This document shows positions 11,336 to 22,859 of a stretch of DNA of 64,000 nt, in pieces (position 1 is the stretch's first letter; every line of letters starts with the position of its first letter). A model generated the notes under the pieces. The model had not been told where the DNA came from. It was given only the letters and a program-made list of their open reading frames with translations, and did not search any database. The stretch comes from Candidula unifasciata. Its lineage: Eukaryota; Mollusca; Gastropoda; Stylommatophora; Geomitridae. The stretch spans positions 893,815 through 957,814 of the forward strand of contig CAJHNH020008432.1 of assembly GCA_905116865.2 (NCBI GenBank), written 5' to 3'. The translations under genes were made by a program, and so were the position numbers.

Positions 11336-13124
11336 AGAGAGGTAAAGAGGCTGTGTCATGACTTCAAAGAATCAATTTAATAATGAGAACAGTCAGTATA
11401 TTGTTTTATAACAGTAATGCAAATTTGCACTTGTAATAAATTATACAACACACGTCATCAACACAACAGAGATTAATTAAGATGAAATCAGTTCTGAATT
11501 GACAGTACGTCACTCGGGACCTTTCCTTAAGTGCACCGTCCACACTATAAGCTCGTGAAAAGCTCCAGTTCCGATGGTACATGTAGCAGGTAATCAGTTA
11601 AACGCAGTTCCAGCCAAAAAGCAAACGGATCACCCCATTGTTGCTTCGTTCCTGTGCCAAAGAAAACTACACAGAGTGCCTTCACTGTCTCTGGGGACAA
11701 ACAACACTGACACACACGCTGCCGGGTAAAATGGACTCTAGACACAGTGAATGTTTTGATTTGTGGCAAAGTTTTATTTCTGCCAGACGGTGGCTGTTGC
11801 ATTTTTGTCAATCTTTACACAAGGGACTTTGATGAACATTCTGTGTGTTTTTCGTTGGCACAGAAGCGGAGCAATTATGGGGTGACCCGTTCCTATGAAA
11901 CTGAAACTAACATAACATCAACAATAAACACTGACACAGACTTTTTTTCAGTAAACCGAACAGCATACACATAATAAATGCACAGGGTAGCAATCAGAAG
12001 TGCCAACATAAACAGTCCGACACAAAAATTCATTTATTGTCAATGGGAGCAGCAGTTACAACAGATCAGTAGTTGCGCACGTAGTTAGTTGCATCAAAAG
12101 ACACCACCAGTTCTCTGGAAGCAGGCTACTTTTCATTTGCTGAACCTGAAGTTCACAAAACAAACCGTGTTTGGTATAGTCGAAAAGCATTCCAAATGAA
12201 ATCCGCAGCTCAGACTTTCGCGCCATGCACTCAACGTAGTGGCTGGGCGACGAAACTATATCCTTTCAGTTTACAAATGGACGAAAATTCAACAGCTAAC
12301 TACTCTAAGAATCAAAAGAAATCTGCCAGAACTAAACCTGCCTATCCACCATTTTGACCATAAGCTAAGCCAATAGCAATCTAAATGGACGTCCATCTTG
12401 CCTTTACACTGAGTGGTGAATGCCGACCATATCCTATAGTCACCCCAAGCTGTACAAATCTTTCCAGAGAATAACAACTATCTATTTGTGCTTATGCATT
12501 GCTCGCTTCTAACTATTAACTGACATAAAATGGTGCAGAATCTGCCAATCTGTCTGTTTAATTCCCAACACACATGCCTCGAAGAACAGATCCAAAGAAC
12601 GTTAACTACCCAGGACATCTGGAGCAGTGCTTGCGACGCTGCACTGACCATGCCTGTCTGCATCTTTCTCAGCGCATTCTGTAACTGCATTACAATCACG
12701 ACATGTGTAGCTGGTTTTCAAGTCAGTAGAAAGGTGAATCGACTCGACTGTGTATACGAAATTTTTCTGTTACACTAATTCACATTGTCCCAGGTATCGT
12801 TTTGGTCGATCCTGTCTTATAACTGCATTAGTTCTCTTATTAAGAGTCAATAATTGGGAAACTCAGTTACCCATACTTTTCAAACAGAAAATATAAGGAC
12901 CTTCAAATGAAAATTTTAAAATATTTGGTACAAACTACAAAATCAAAGTCATTCTCTAGTAACCTGTCAATATTGTTAAAGATGACAATATCGTTAAACA
13001 GTTTACACCACGGTGCAGAAGAACACAGTTACGTCATAATGACAGTTTAAAGACGACCGCTCCATTTTTTAAATACACCAAAGAGGAGCAGTATTCTGTT
13101 ATATGCTGTTTGGTCAGTGTCGGG
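11336..13124. other. No gene seen
   Basis: No repeat family shared with the rest of the window and no frame with a recognisable domain. Short frames near 11640-11970 and 12480-12780 are composition-level. Confidence 0.55.
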
Positions 13125-13417
13125 TGAAGTCTTTTAGATATCCATCATTCAGTGAGGGTCCACATGTCTCTTTGATTCATGTCAAAAATGGGGCGATGCT
13201 CTTTAAACTGTCAGTCTGAGGTCATTCTGTTGGTCTGCACCGTGACGCCAGGTGCTTGTCAGTTTACAAGACAGTGAATTTGGCTATAGTAATTTCTAGC
13301 ACACTTTTAATGTTTATATTTGAAACACCTCAATAAAGTAAACACTGTGTAGGAGTAAATGGGGAAAAAAAAGATGAGAGGATAGACAGCAGTGCGTCTG
13401 GTTTTTTCACACAGACC

Positions 13418-13631
13418 CACGCCAGGCTCTCTAGCGTAGTTGGCTAAACCGCGGTGACCGGGTGACGAACTCCTTGTGGTCTGGGTTCACGCCCCAGGGT
13501 AGGCAGAAAAGCCACATTTCTCCCAGATTTACGGTATTTACAATGACATCAAGGCCGATATGCATAATACCGAGCCTAAGGGTTAACAACGCATGGATTC
13601 TGGATACTAAAACAAACAAAACAAACAAACA
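13418..13631 (+). mobile_element. SINE family B with 11-bp target-site duplication
   Basis: Bounded by TCACACAGACC at 13407-13417 and 13632-13642. A tRNA-like head (GTAGTTGGCTAAACC, then CTGGGTTCACGCCCC) is followed by the body GGCAGAAAAGCCACATTTCT and ends in a CAAA-type tail. A second copy is at 25725-25925. It is absent from copy A. Confidence 0.85.
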
Positions 13632-14003
13632 TCACACAGACCTTAATTATAACCGAAAATGTCTTCAGCAGGATTGAACGTGGTCCACTGTTTGTTTTTT
13701 TTTTTTTTTTTTTTTTCGTTAGGAACGAAGGAATAAACTAAACAACTGATGACTCATGAGCAAGCACTGCAGCTTCTTACGTGCCTGCATACAACAGGCC
13801 AACAAACTGTTCAAACGAATGTGCACATACGCACAGGTCCGAGACGAGAAGCTGTAGTCATACCTATGTGTAACTCTGCTTGTTTTATCGTTCCTGGCGT
13901 TGTGTGCGTAAGTGTGTTTTTTTAAACCCATCATGAGAATGCATACTGAAATATTCACACCCAGAGACTCATTGAGACAATATTCGAATGAGGATCCAGC
14001 AGC

Positions 14004-14410
14004 AACAAACACTGCAAACCCAGCCGACCTCACAAACCCCGCAAACCTCATAAACCCGAAAACCTCACGGGCCCCGAAAACCTCACAAACCCCAAAAACC
14101 TTATAATTCCTGCAAACCTCACAAACCCACAAACCTCACAAACCCGCAAATCTCACAAACCCTGAAAACCTCACAAACCCCACAAAACTCATAATTCCTG
14201 CAAACTTCACAAACCCCGCAAATCTCAAAAACCCGCAAACCTCACAAATCTCGCAAACCCCACAAACCTCATAAAACCCATAAACCTCATAAACTCCACA
14301 TACCTCACAAACCCCGCAAATCTCAAAAACCTCATAAACCCCGAAAACCTTACAAACCACGCAAACCTCACAAATCCAGCAAACCTCACAAACCCCATCC
14401 AACCACATAA
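14004..14410. repeat. ~18-bp CAAACC minisatellite, copy B
   Basis: Counterpart of 1104-1510 with a different order of unit variants. Antisense frames such as VCEVCGVYEV repeats are open only because of the period. Confidence 0.9.
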
Positions 14411-14504
14411 AAAAAAAAAATTATGATTATGAAGTCAATTCCATTTCTTGCCTTGCTGCATCAGGCATATGATGCTAGATGGAGTTTAAAATTCAGTCAT
14501 CGTT

Positions 14505-14850
14505 GGGTGGTCGTGTGGTCAACTTTACGCCCGTCGCCTTTACTTACACGGAACCCAAGACCTTCGGGTCAATAGACAAGAGTCTAGCCATTACACCACA
14601 GCGGCTTCCGTAAACAGTATTTAAAACACGTAAAAGGCTATATTTTATAAGACAATCGGCATCGTATCTTTGATAGGGTCAACATCACGCCGGCCGACTT
14701 TACTTCCCATGAATCAACCTGGTACCCATTTGAGACTGGGTTAACTTGGGAGCCAAAGTCGCATGTGAAAAATGCTGGTTCTGTCAGGACCCGAAACCAC
14801 GACTTTTGGATCCACAGGCGAGTGTCGTCAACAGTATAACAGAGTTATTA
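14505..14850 (-). mobile_element. Two adjacent SINE family C remnants, copy B
   Basis: 14505-14620 and 14640-14850 match 1617-1735 and 1745-1955 of copy A, including CACCGGCCGACTTTAC-like body blocks and the tRNA-like heads on the minus strand. Confidence 0.65.
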
Positions 14851-15179
14851 TATTAGGGCCGCCAGCGATAAGGCAGTAAACTGCAGACATACCATTATCC
14901 ATCCTTTCCCAGGATAAAACAGATCATTAAAAACAAAGCACACAAGCATTACTAAACGAAACAAATAACGTAATTATCTGTGTCACATCTTAGGTTGTTT
15001 AGCCTATTACATACACTGTCACGTTTTCGTTTTTCTTCGTGCCATCCTTAAGATGTCAAAAGTCAATTGCTAGAATTATTTAACCACATCATATTTTTAA
15101 AAATTTTCTTTTTAATGTAGATGGTCTCAATTCGTCGTATCTTGCAACATCAGTAATTGTTAACGGCAACATTATTATT

Positions 15180-16510
15180 AAACTCTTAACAGCAGCTTAA
15201 GCATAGTTAACATAGAGTTGACCATAAAAACAATGTGCTTCACGCGTACTATAAATGTTTTCTCGTTAGCTTTTATTGATTCCAATGTAGATATCGAATG
15301 CTTACCCTGTACTGCTTATCGCCAGAGCATATGTGTTTGTCTGATTATATGTAATTGCTTTGTGTATACTTTAGGTAGGGAACAGGACCCACACACCCAC
15401 AGCCTAGACTGCAGGTTACACAGGACTAATGCGGCCGTTACTGGCGCCCACATTATACCTTTTTTTGGAGGTTGAACGGGGTAACTGGACCGGTCCTGTT
15501 GGTCTGTCACAAGCGGGGAAACTTTTTAAATCGTAGGGTGTCAAATCTTCAGGTTCTGTTGGTCTACCATCAAGACTGAAATCGTCTGATGCCTGGGTGT
15601 AAAACATGTGTCAGGTAACAGTCTGGAGGGGATAAAAGGCATTCGTGTACAGGCAAACAACGCCCACAGGAGGCCAGTGAAAACAGCAGTTCTCCAAAAG
15701 TTTATTGCCTAGCATAGCGAAATAGCCACAGATAGAAAAAAATGAATTATTTTCGCCGCGTTCTTTCTTGGAATAACGCAAAGTCGGGCACATTCGCATT
15801 ATGTGTGAAAAATATAGTTTCCTGTTTATAGAAGCACGGATGACGTAGGCAACAAGACCACAAATCATTTCTGATTATCTTCATTATTCAGAGTAAGTGG
15901 TCCCACGGTAACGTCTTGTGACTTTAACATGTTAAGGTATCGGTTTACATCCACGCGGATATGAAGAACGTGTAGTTAAAGAAGCCAGACAACAGCACTA
16001 TGCTGGAAGCCAACGAAAAACCAGAAACCAACATAGAACAGATGTCGTCAACCGCTACATGCTGCGGGATTTACTGAGAGGATCCGAGCTAGCACTTGTG
16101 GATTGAATGGCTGGATGTGCAGTGAGGATAATCTGTCCACTAACTCACTAACTAAAGTCTAGATATCAAAGTGAAGTATTTAAATGCAAACCTTTTACAT
16201 TCACACGACAGCGGGTTACACAGTGCTGGTATAGCCATTACCGGTGACCCCATTTTTACTTTTAAATGTTAAACAGGGTATCTGGGATTTGCCTAGTTAG
16301 CTTGTTATCCAAACTGACATTCTGTTATCTTTTGGTTGTCACACTGTCAGGTAGAGCATCGGAAAGGAAACAATAGATGGGTGGATGGACTTTTGTAATT
16401 ATTTAAAACTTAGGCTGCAAGAATCTCAGATGAAAATCATTGAGGTCTTGCCAGAGCACTATGCTGTAGCCAAAAAAGAATTATACAATAACACAGAGCT
16501 AACACACCGG
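15180..16510 (+). mobile_element. RNase-H-type LINE 3' remnants upstream of receptor 2
   Basis: Collinear with 2280-3615. Shared landmarks include TATGCTGGAAGCC, AGAAACCAACATAGAACAG and CTACATGCTGCGGGATTTAC. Frames are interrupted throughout. Confidence 0.65.
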
Positions 16511-16828
16511 ATTTTCTAGATGGAAACGTAAAATGAGCTATGACAAATTCATCTTTGACGTTTAATACCAGACGAATTTGACATTGGCTGTGGCTTTAGT
16601 TTATCAGTTTATCGGCTAATCACAGGGCCAACTTCACGGCAAACCAGTCAACCCCCCAACTGCTTCGTTTCTGAACCAGTCAAAATCATTGGGAAAAAAT
16701 TGAAAAAGATGCAGTCTTGTCAAATCTGATAGCATACACGCACAACTGTGATTTCTATAAAGCAAATGTACGCTCTACTGCTATTCAGTTGATTGTATAA
16801 CAAATCCCATTTTTCTGTGGATTCTGTG

Positions 16829-17869
16829 ATGGGTATAACTCTGGCCGGAGACAGTTCCTATAATATTCTTGGTTGTAACACGCAGCCTGATATAATAAGT
16901 TGTTTTCATTTGCAGATTTTTGAGATTGTGAACTTTACTATCCTCTGCAACACAATAGCACTGTTCGGTGTGGTCGCCAACATCGTTAATATGATTATCT
17001 TTTTCAAACAAGGCTTTACAAATACCGTAAACATAAGCTTCTTTAGTATGGCTTTCTCTGATCTGTGCTGTCTTATAACGATAATGTGGGTGTGTGCGTG
17101 TCTGAACCCATTCATCATTTCTGCAGGAGTTCCATGGGTACCTGAAGATATCATGTGTTTGTTTGGGGCGTGGCCACACCTCGCTTGTGGAAAAATCACA
17201 AGCTACATCACTGTATTTATCACCGCAGAAAGATGTCTCTCAATAATAACTCCGCTGAAAGTAAAAGAAATCATTACACCCACACGAGCCACCGTTGTGA
17301 TCTGTCTAATTTATATTTTAATTATCCTTACGTTTATCCCTGAGTACGCAACATGCTATCTTGAATACAAATTCTTCCCAGCAAGAAACGCAACTCTTCT
17401 AGCAATTACTTTTACCAGCAGCCGGGATGCCGTTACTGGACTTGTTTACTTTATGAGTTCAATTACCAGTATATCATCTTTTGTAGGTGTGATAGTCTGG
17501 ACCGTAATTCTGGTGGTAAAACTTCAACAAAGTTCAAAATGGCGTCAGCAAGCCAGCAATGATCGAGAGGGAATCATGTCCAGCCGTGACAAGAAGACGA
17601 TCAAGATGGTTGCTATGATCGCTATCATTCTAATCGTCTGCTTCACACCAGGGGCAGTCCTAGGATTAGCGGCTTATGTGGTACCAGAGTTTAAGCTCGG
17701 TAAAAGATACGTTAACCTTGCTATCGCTATGTGGTCAGTCTCTTCTGTTTTTCAATCAGTCAACTCCAGCGTTAACATCTTTCTTTACTACAACATGAGT
17801 TCCAACTACAAGAGAACTTTCGATAAGCTTTTTGGCAGAGCTTTCGGTCGTTCCAACAAACCGCAGTAG
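16829..17869 (+). CDS. Rhodopsin-like GPCR, putative chemosensory receptor 2
   Basis: Intronless, 346 residues. The ATG used by the other two receptors is GTG here (16817-16819), so the first in-frame ATG is four codons later (MGITLAGD). The 3' end is also shorter: a lysine codon of receptor 1 is TAG here, removing the last 17 residues. By hand count about 50 of the 346 aligned positions differ from receptor 1. All class A landmarks are kept: GVVAN in TM1, FSD in TM2, C120 in TM3, AERC, CFTP and NIFLY. The second extracellular loop has a cysteine (C176, YATCYLE) where receptors 1 and 3 have serine, so a standard TM3-ECL2 disulfide is possible only here. It may initiate at the GTG, at the ATG, or from an upstream exon not seen. 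A chemosensory role is inferred. Confidence 0.87.
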   Translation: MGITLAGDSSYNILGCNTQPDIISCFHLQIFEIVNFTILCNTIALFGVVANIVNMIIFFKQGFTNTVNISFFSMAFSDLCCLITIMWVCACLNPFIISAGVPWVPEDIMCLFGAWPHLACGKITSYITVFITAERCLSIITPLKVKEIITPTRATVVICLIYILIILTFIPEYATCYLEYKFFPARNATLLAITFTSSRDAVTGLVYFMSSITSISSFVGVIVWTVILVVKLQQSSKWRQQASNDREGIMSSRDKKTIKMVAMIAIILIVCFTPGAVLGLAAYVVPEFKLGKRYVNLAIAMWSVSSVFQSVNSSVNIFLYYNMSSNYKRTFDKLFGRAFGRSNKPQ

Positions 17870-17990
17870 CCATACAAATATCTAATCGGACAAACCTAAA
17901 CGTAGCTACCAGCAAATAATATTATTTTGCTTTCTTTAAAATTATTGTCAAAAGAATATTAAAATGTGACAAGCAATGATCATTCTCTTG

Positions 17991-18541
<551 letters not shown>

Positions 18542-19668
18542 GAAAAGTAGCACTGGAAAATGTCATGACCATGGGAAATAGCGGCAGAAAAAGCAATTTA
18601 CACAGAGACATGACCGATGTCATTAGGGAAGATCAACAACAAGACCTACCCCAATGTCACATAATGCTAGTGCCACGTGCATGTGTTAGGGTTTCCCCTA
18701 ATGAACCAAATGGCACTCTGAATTAGGTTTAGTGTAAGGATGTTGGCTCGCAATGGTCTAGGCGGAATCCCGCACCTCCCATGAACATCCAACCTACTTC
18801 AGGGTGAGGTGACTCAAATTATGTTTTTACAAAATATATAAACATTCCTAGACGCAACTTGGCCTGACTTTCTCACTACTATTAAGACCCCTAACTAGAT
18901 AGTACTCCTATGCTAGTCAGAAACCACAGTATAACATGCAGTATAACATTACCACAAACAGTCCAGACAACTAGGATATTGAAAGATGGACACAAGAAAC
19001 AGAACGTAAAAATCACAAAACTTCATGTAATCAGTGCAAAACCTTTAGGGACAAAAAGAAAGAAATTCAGCAAGATCAATCACCTCTGGTGAAACAAAGA
19101 CATGGTATGACAGGTAAGCGTCTGCGTTGTTCCTAGTAGCAGGCAAAATCCTCATTGCTAAAATGCGGAATACTGGACGCAGGGAACTAGCACTTAGGTA
19201 TAGGATTAAACGCGGGTGCTGGTGTTTCACTTATCTGGCACAAGGTCCTGTTCACCTGGATCAAGGTCTCCTCATACGACTGGTGAATTCTTTCTTGAAG
19301 ATTATAGCTCATCAAAAACATTACTGAATAAAACTAGACTGTCTACTCATTTACCCCAAATGCATATCATAGAGCGTTACAATATAAATTGGTGGTAAAC
19401 ATCACAGAAACACAGGCAGTTGTTGACTATACAGTCACTGGTATGATGTATGGTAGAAATGAGTGGTAAACGACAGTTCCCTCCTCCTGTTTACTGGATG
19501 TGGTTGCACCGGATAGTGTTAGGATCCTGATTGTCTACCTAGCTTCCAGACAAGTTAGAATCCTGTGACAAAGAGTTAAACCAGAAATAGTAATTATTAG
19601 GACTGTACCGAATATTCGCTTCGGGCCGAATAGTAGACCTAATAACTATTCGGTATTCGGCCGAATAG

Positions 19669-19878
19669 TTGCGGTCATGCCGAATACGAATAATGGTTAC
19701 CCTACACCCGTTTCTGGACTGTGGGAAAAAAAACATATCAAGATTTCCCACCTTGGCTCATACTTTCAAGCGTTATCTTTGTGTACCACCTACGAGCGTA
19801 CCAAGTGAACGTCTGTTTTGTTCAGCTGGAAATACCTTAAGTGAGACAAGAAGCTGCCTTAATGCTGACAATCGGTAG
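19669..19878 (+). pseudogene. hAT transposase C-terminal (dimerisation) fragment
   Basis: About 70 codons with the hAT C-terminal signature FPTLAHTFKRYLCVPPTS, then VPSERLFCSAGNTLSETR and SCLNADNR. In full-length hAT transposases this region mediates dimerisation at the extreme C-terminus. The DNA-binding and catalytic regions are absent. A stop follows at the junction with LINE-derived sequence. Confidence 0.85.
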
Positions 19879-20232
19879 GTAGGCCAAACAATTTCTTGAG
19901 GCCTCAGAGATGTGGTTTTACAGAAAAATACTTAAAATACCTTGGACAGCCACACACACAAAAAAGCAACAAAGGGGTTTTGATAGAGGCGGGTGCCCGA
20001 AGACAACTATTCACAGACATCAGAAGGAGACAATCATTCTTTTTCGGCCATGTTATAAGATGATGGAAAATGGAACATGTGGTGTCCACTGGAAAGATCT
20101 GTGGAAGGAGGGATAGAGGAAGACAACGAGAGAAGATTCTTGAGTCTTGTTGCATGGCATGGAAGTGTGTCAGCACACGAACTAATACAAGCTGCATTAG
20201 ATAGCACATTGTGGCGAGGCATAATCGCCCAT
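19869..20232 (+). pseudogene. LINE family L1a 3' fragment inside the hAT element
   Basis: Matches the 27124-27797 LINE from GGTAGGCAGGCCAAACAATT-like sequence to ATCGCCCATGC. In pieces it reads [33 protein letters not shown] and [18 protein letters not shown]. It lacks the terminal (TGA)n tail and has no visible duplication of its own, so capture or later deletion is likelier than a simple insertion. (The name L1a is mine and does not imply the L1 clade.). Confidence 0.8.
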
Positions 20233-20326
20233 GCATTCGTATTCGTATTCAGTCGAATAGTGGGTACAGCTATTCGTATTCGACCGAATAGTGAAAATCA
20301 CTATTCGGTACAGCCCTAGTAATTAT

Positions 20327-21440
20327 CCCACAGCCTAAATATCAAGCTCCTCTTCCCTCCATCTATCCACATACTTTTAGCTCAGAGGTCTGTACTAGGT
20401 TTTAAAAAACTGACTTAGCCTGTAACAAACTTTAAGGTCGCCATTTTCAGTTGAGAGGTGAGCAGGGAACAAAGTTATCCCTAGTGTTACAGCGATAGTT
20501 TGCGTACGACACCCTGTAAAAGGATACCACCTCTCCCTCTTCATACTGGAGTATCTATACTCACGCAAGCATACCAAAAATATATAAGTATATATAAAAC
20601 ACAGAAAACAACACACACACATACACAGCTTCTCCTTTCCAAGTTTGTTTACGTTTATGAAAACGTTTGCAGGCCGGATGTGACGACAGACGTATACAAG
20701 ATTCAGCCTGACCTCGATCTAACCCGATCGATAGGGCTTGTTTGTTGACCTAAATACAAGTCCTAGTTTGAAGACTGTCCAAATACATTTAACAATGCGA
20801 CAAACAGACTGTGAGCGGGATATCTAATTTTCAAACTGTCTGGAACCCATTGAAGGAGCCCCAGGAGAAAATAACCTCGGCTCTTTAGGGGGACGCTTTA
20901 GATTAGGCACCCGCGTACAGTTAGAATGCTTGGACAGTTCAGTCCTATTACTTCACATAGACACCTCTGTTTTTACACTCAGCAGCTGGGCTACTTATAT
21001 GGTACTCATAACTGTAAAATACTCACCCATGCTCAAGGATATTCTCTGACGAATTGGTGATTCAAGCTGATATATGTAGATAATATTTTTAAAAAGCAGC
21101 ACATCTTCTGTCTTCTCGGGAAGCTTGGTAGAGAAAAGTTCAAACCAAGCGTCCCTCCCGATAGAGGCGGGAGGGAATTCATACGCATCTGAAGCGGTAG
21201 TTAAGCCATTTGAATTTTGGCTTCACTATCCATGAATCTCCAACCTAAGGTCTTGTGTTTGACAAAATAACCTTCTGAAGATAATTAGGATAGAACTGAG
21301 TACTTAATCCGACATGCAGACACATAATTGCAAAAAAAGGACTATTTACCTGTAGAGGACAATCCATGATTCCAAATCGACCTCATTTGCATAGAGGTGA
21401 CAAGATCCAGACAAGTTCATGACGAGAGGGGTGTGGGCTG
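20327..21440. other. No gene seen (right part of the inserted block)
   Basis: No recognised domain or repeat shared elsewhere in the window. Contains a short CA-rich stretch at about 20606-20627. Confidence 0.5.
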
Positions 21441-21690
21441 TCACGTGACACCCGAACACTGAGGTTCAAGATCAGTCAAACGCTATGATCGCCTATGGTA
21501 TGTGGCAAAGGTCATGTTGATGAAAGCAAAATAAAACCTTCTGGATTTTTTTACTGATAACTTTAGAATTTAAATATCTGGGGCATTACATGTGTGCGTA
21601 TATATTTTTTAAATATAAAGTCCCAACTTTAGTCAAATGTTCCTTTTTATTTTTTCATAAAAGCAGAAACTCCAATAGATGATCAGATAT

Positions 21691-21991
21691 CATCATCAGG
21701 TGCCTTGCCAACTGGTGTGGGCGATCATGCCTCTCCATAATCTGCGATCTCCTGCAGCATGTATCAGTTCGTGTGCCGACACACCTCCATGCCATGCAAC
21801 AAGACTGTCAAGCATCTTCTCTCGTTGTCTTCCTCTATCTCTTTTTCCACAGATCTTTCCAGTGGTCACAACATGTTCTATTTTCCCTCTTCTCATAACA
21901 TGGCCGAAAAATGATGACTGTCTCCTTCTGATGTCTGTGATAAGTTGTCTTTTGGCTCTCGCCTCTTTCAAAACCTCTTGGTTGCTCTTTT
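21691..21991 (-). mobile_element. 5'-truncated LINE (family L1a) 3' end with 11-bp TSD
   Basis: Flanked by TGATCAGATAT at 21680-21690 and 21992-22002. Copy A has the empty site near 6285-6300. The minus strand encodes the ORF2 C-terminus: [20 protein letters not shown], a [17 protein letters not shown] block, [18 protein letters not shown] and IAHTSWQGT. The stop is followed immediately by a short TGA repeat tail. This is a typical target-primed, 5'-truncated insertion, younger than the A/B duplication. Confidence 0.88.
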
Positions 21992-22002
21992 TGATCAGAT
22001 AT

Positions 22003-22147
<145 letters not shown>

Positions 22148-22859
22148 GTCAATGTAATCTGTGCTTTAGATGGGACTATGAGTGCAAGAATATTATAGAA
22201 CTGTTACTGGACTGCATCCTTGCTGTGTGTTTCTGATTGCCTTTATGTTGGTGTAAGTTCTTAGTTAAGGTCCTCGAACAGCACCAGATGCATCATAATG
22301 GTCAAGGAAATAACATTGCCATCTCGGCTGAGATTGGTTTAGTACAAATACCGATGTTCCAAGGACGGGTCTGCTGCTGAAGTCCTTTTTTCAACAGGTG
22401 TACACACATGTCAGGGTGAATAGTTCTGTCCCCTATGCCAGTACGTCGATTGTCAGTTCAACAACCGCGGCTGACAGTTTTGGTTTTTTGTGACTGCGTC
22501 ATTTTCATGTAAAAGATGGATAGTTTTCACCTTTTTGCTTGTAGTTATCTGTGCCATGATGTAAACTGTTTTTTTTTTTTTTTATTCCCTTGTTGTTGTT
22601 GTTGTAAAGATTTTCGCCGGTGCTGCAGAGTTCGTGCATCTGTGCGAAACCATCCTTGGGTTCGTCATTCTAGCGTGTGTTTACTGATACTGTTTGGCGT
22701 GTTTGGTTTTTCATCACGGCGGAACAGAGTTTGTGCCTCTGCACAAAGCAAACAAACCAAGAAGTCGGAGACAGCGGGGAAAAGCCAGGAAAAAAAACTG
22801 CTAAAATGCACCCTTCACTATTCAGAAATATTCGTATTATTTACGGGAACTGCGTCGTC

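Larger units (their letters stand above)
19598..20318 (+). mobile_element. Non-autonomous hAT transposon, 721 bp, with TIRs and 8-bp TSD
   Basis: The ends are TAGGACTGTACCGAATA and, inverted, TAGGGCTGTACCGAATA: one mismatch in 17. The exact 8-bp duplication GTAATTAT flanks it (19590-19597 and 20319-20326), the length expected for hAT elements. Subterminal DNA is rich in ATTCGGCCGAATA-type palindromes. Inside are a hAT transposase C-terminal fragment and a LINE 3' fragment. Confidence 0.9.
18643..21448. mobile_element. 2.8-kb block inserted in copy B only
   Basis: Copy A runs uninterrupted through AGACCTACCCCGAACACTG near 5800. In copy B the same words are split, ACCTACCCC at about 18640 and ACCCGAACACTG at about 21450. 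The inserted block begins TGTCAC and ends GTGACA, a six-base inverted match that may be chance. It carries the hAT element at 19598-20318. The rest (18660-19590 and 20327-21440) shows no coding domain, so the block may be several insertions or one unknown element. Confidence 0.6.

Noticed and set aside
16793..16828. Extending receptor 2 upstream to a TTG start
   Set aside because: The extra residues align with the untranslated flank of receptors 1 and 3; the first ATG at 16829 is preferred.
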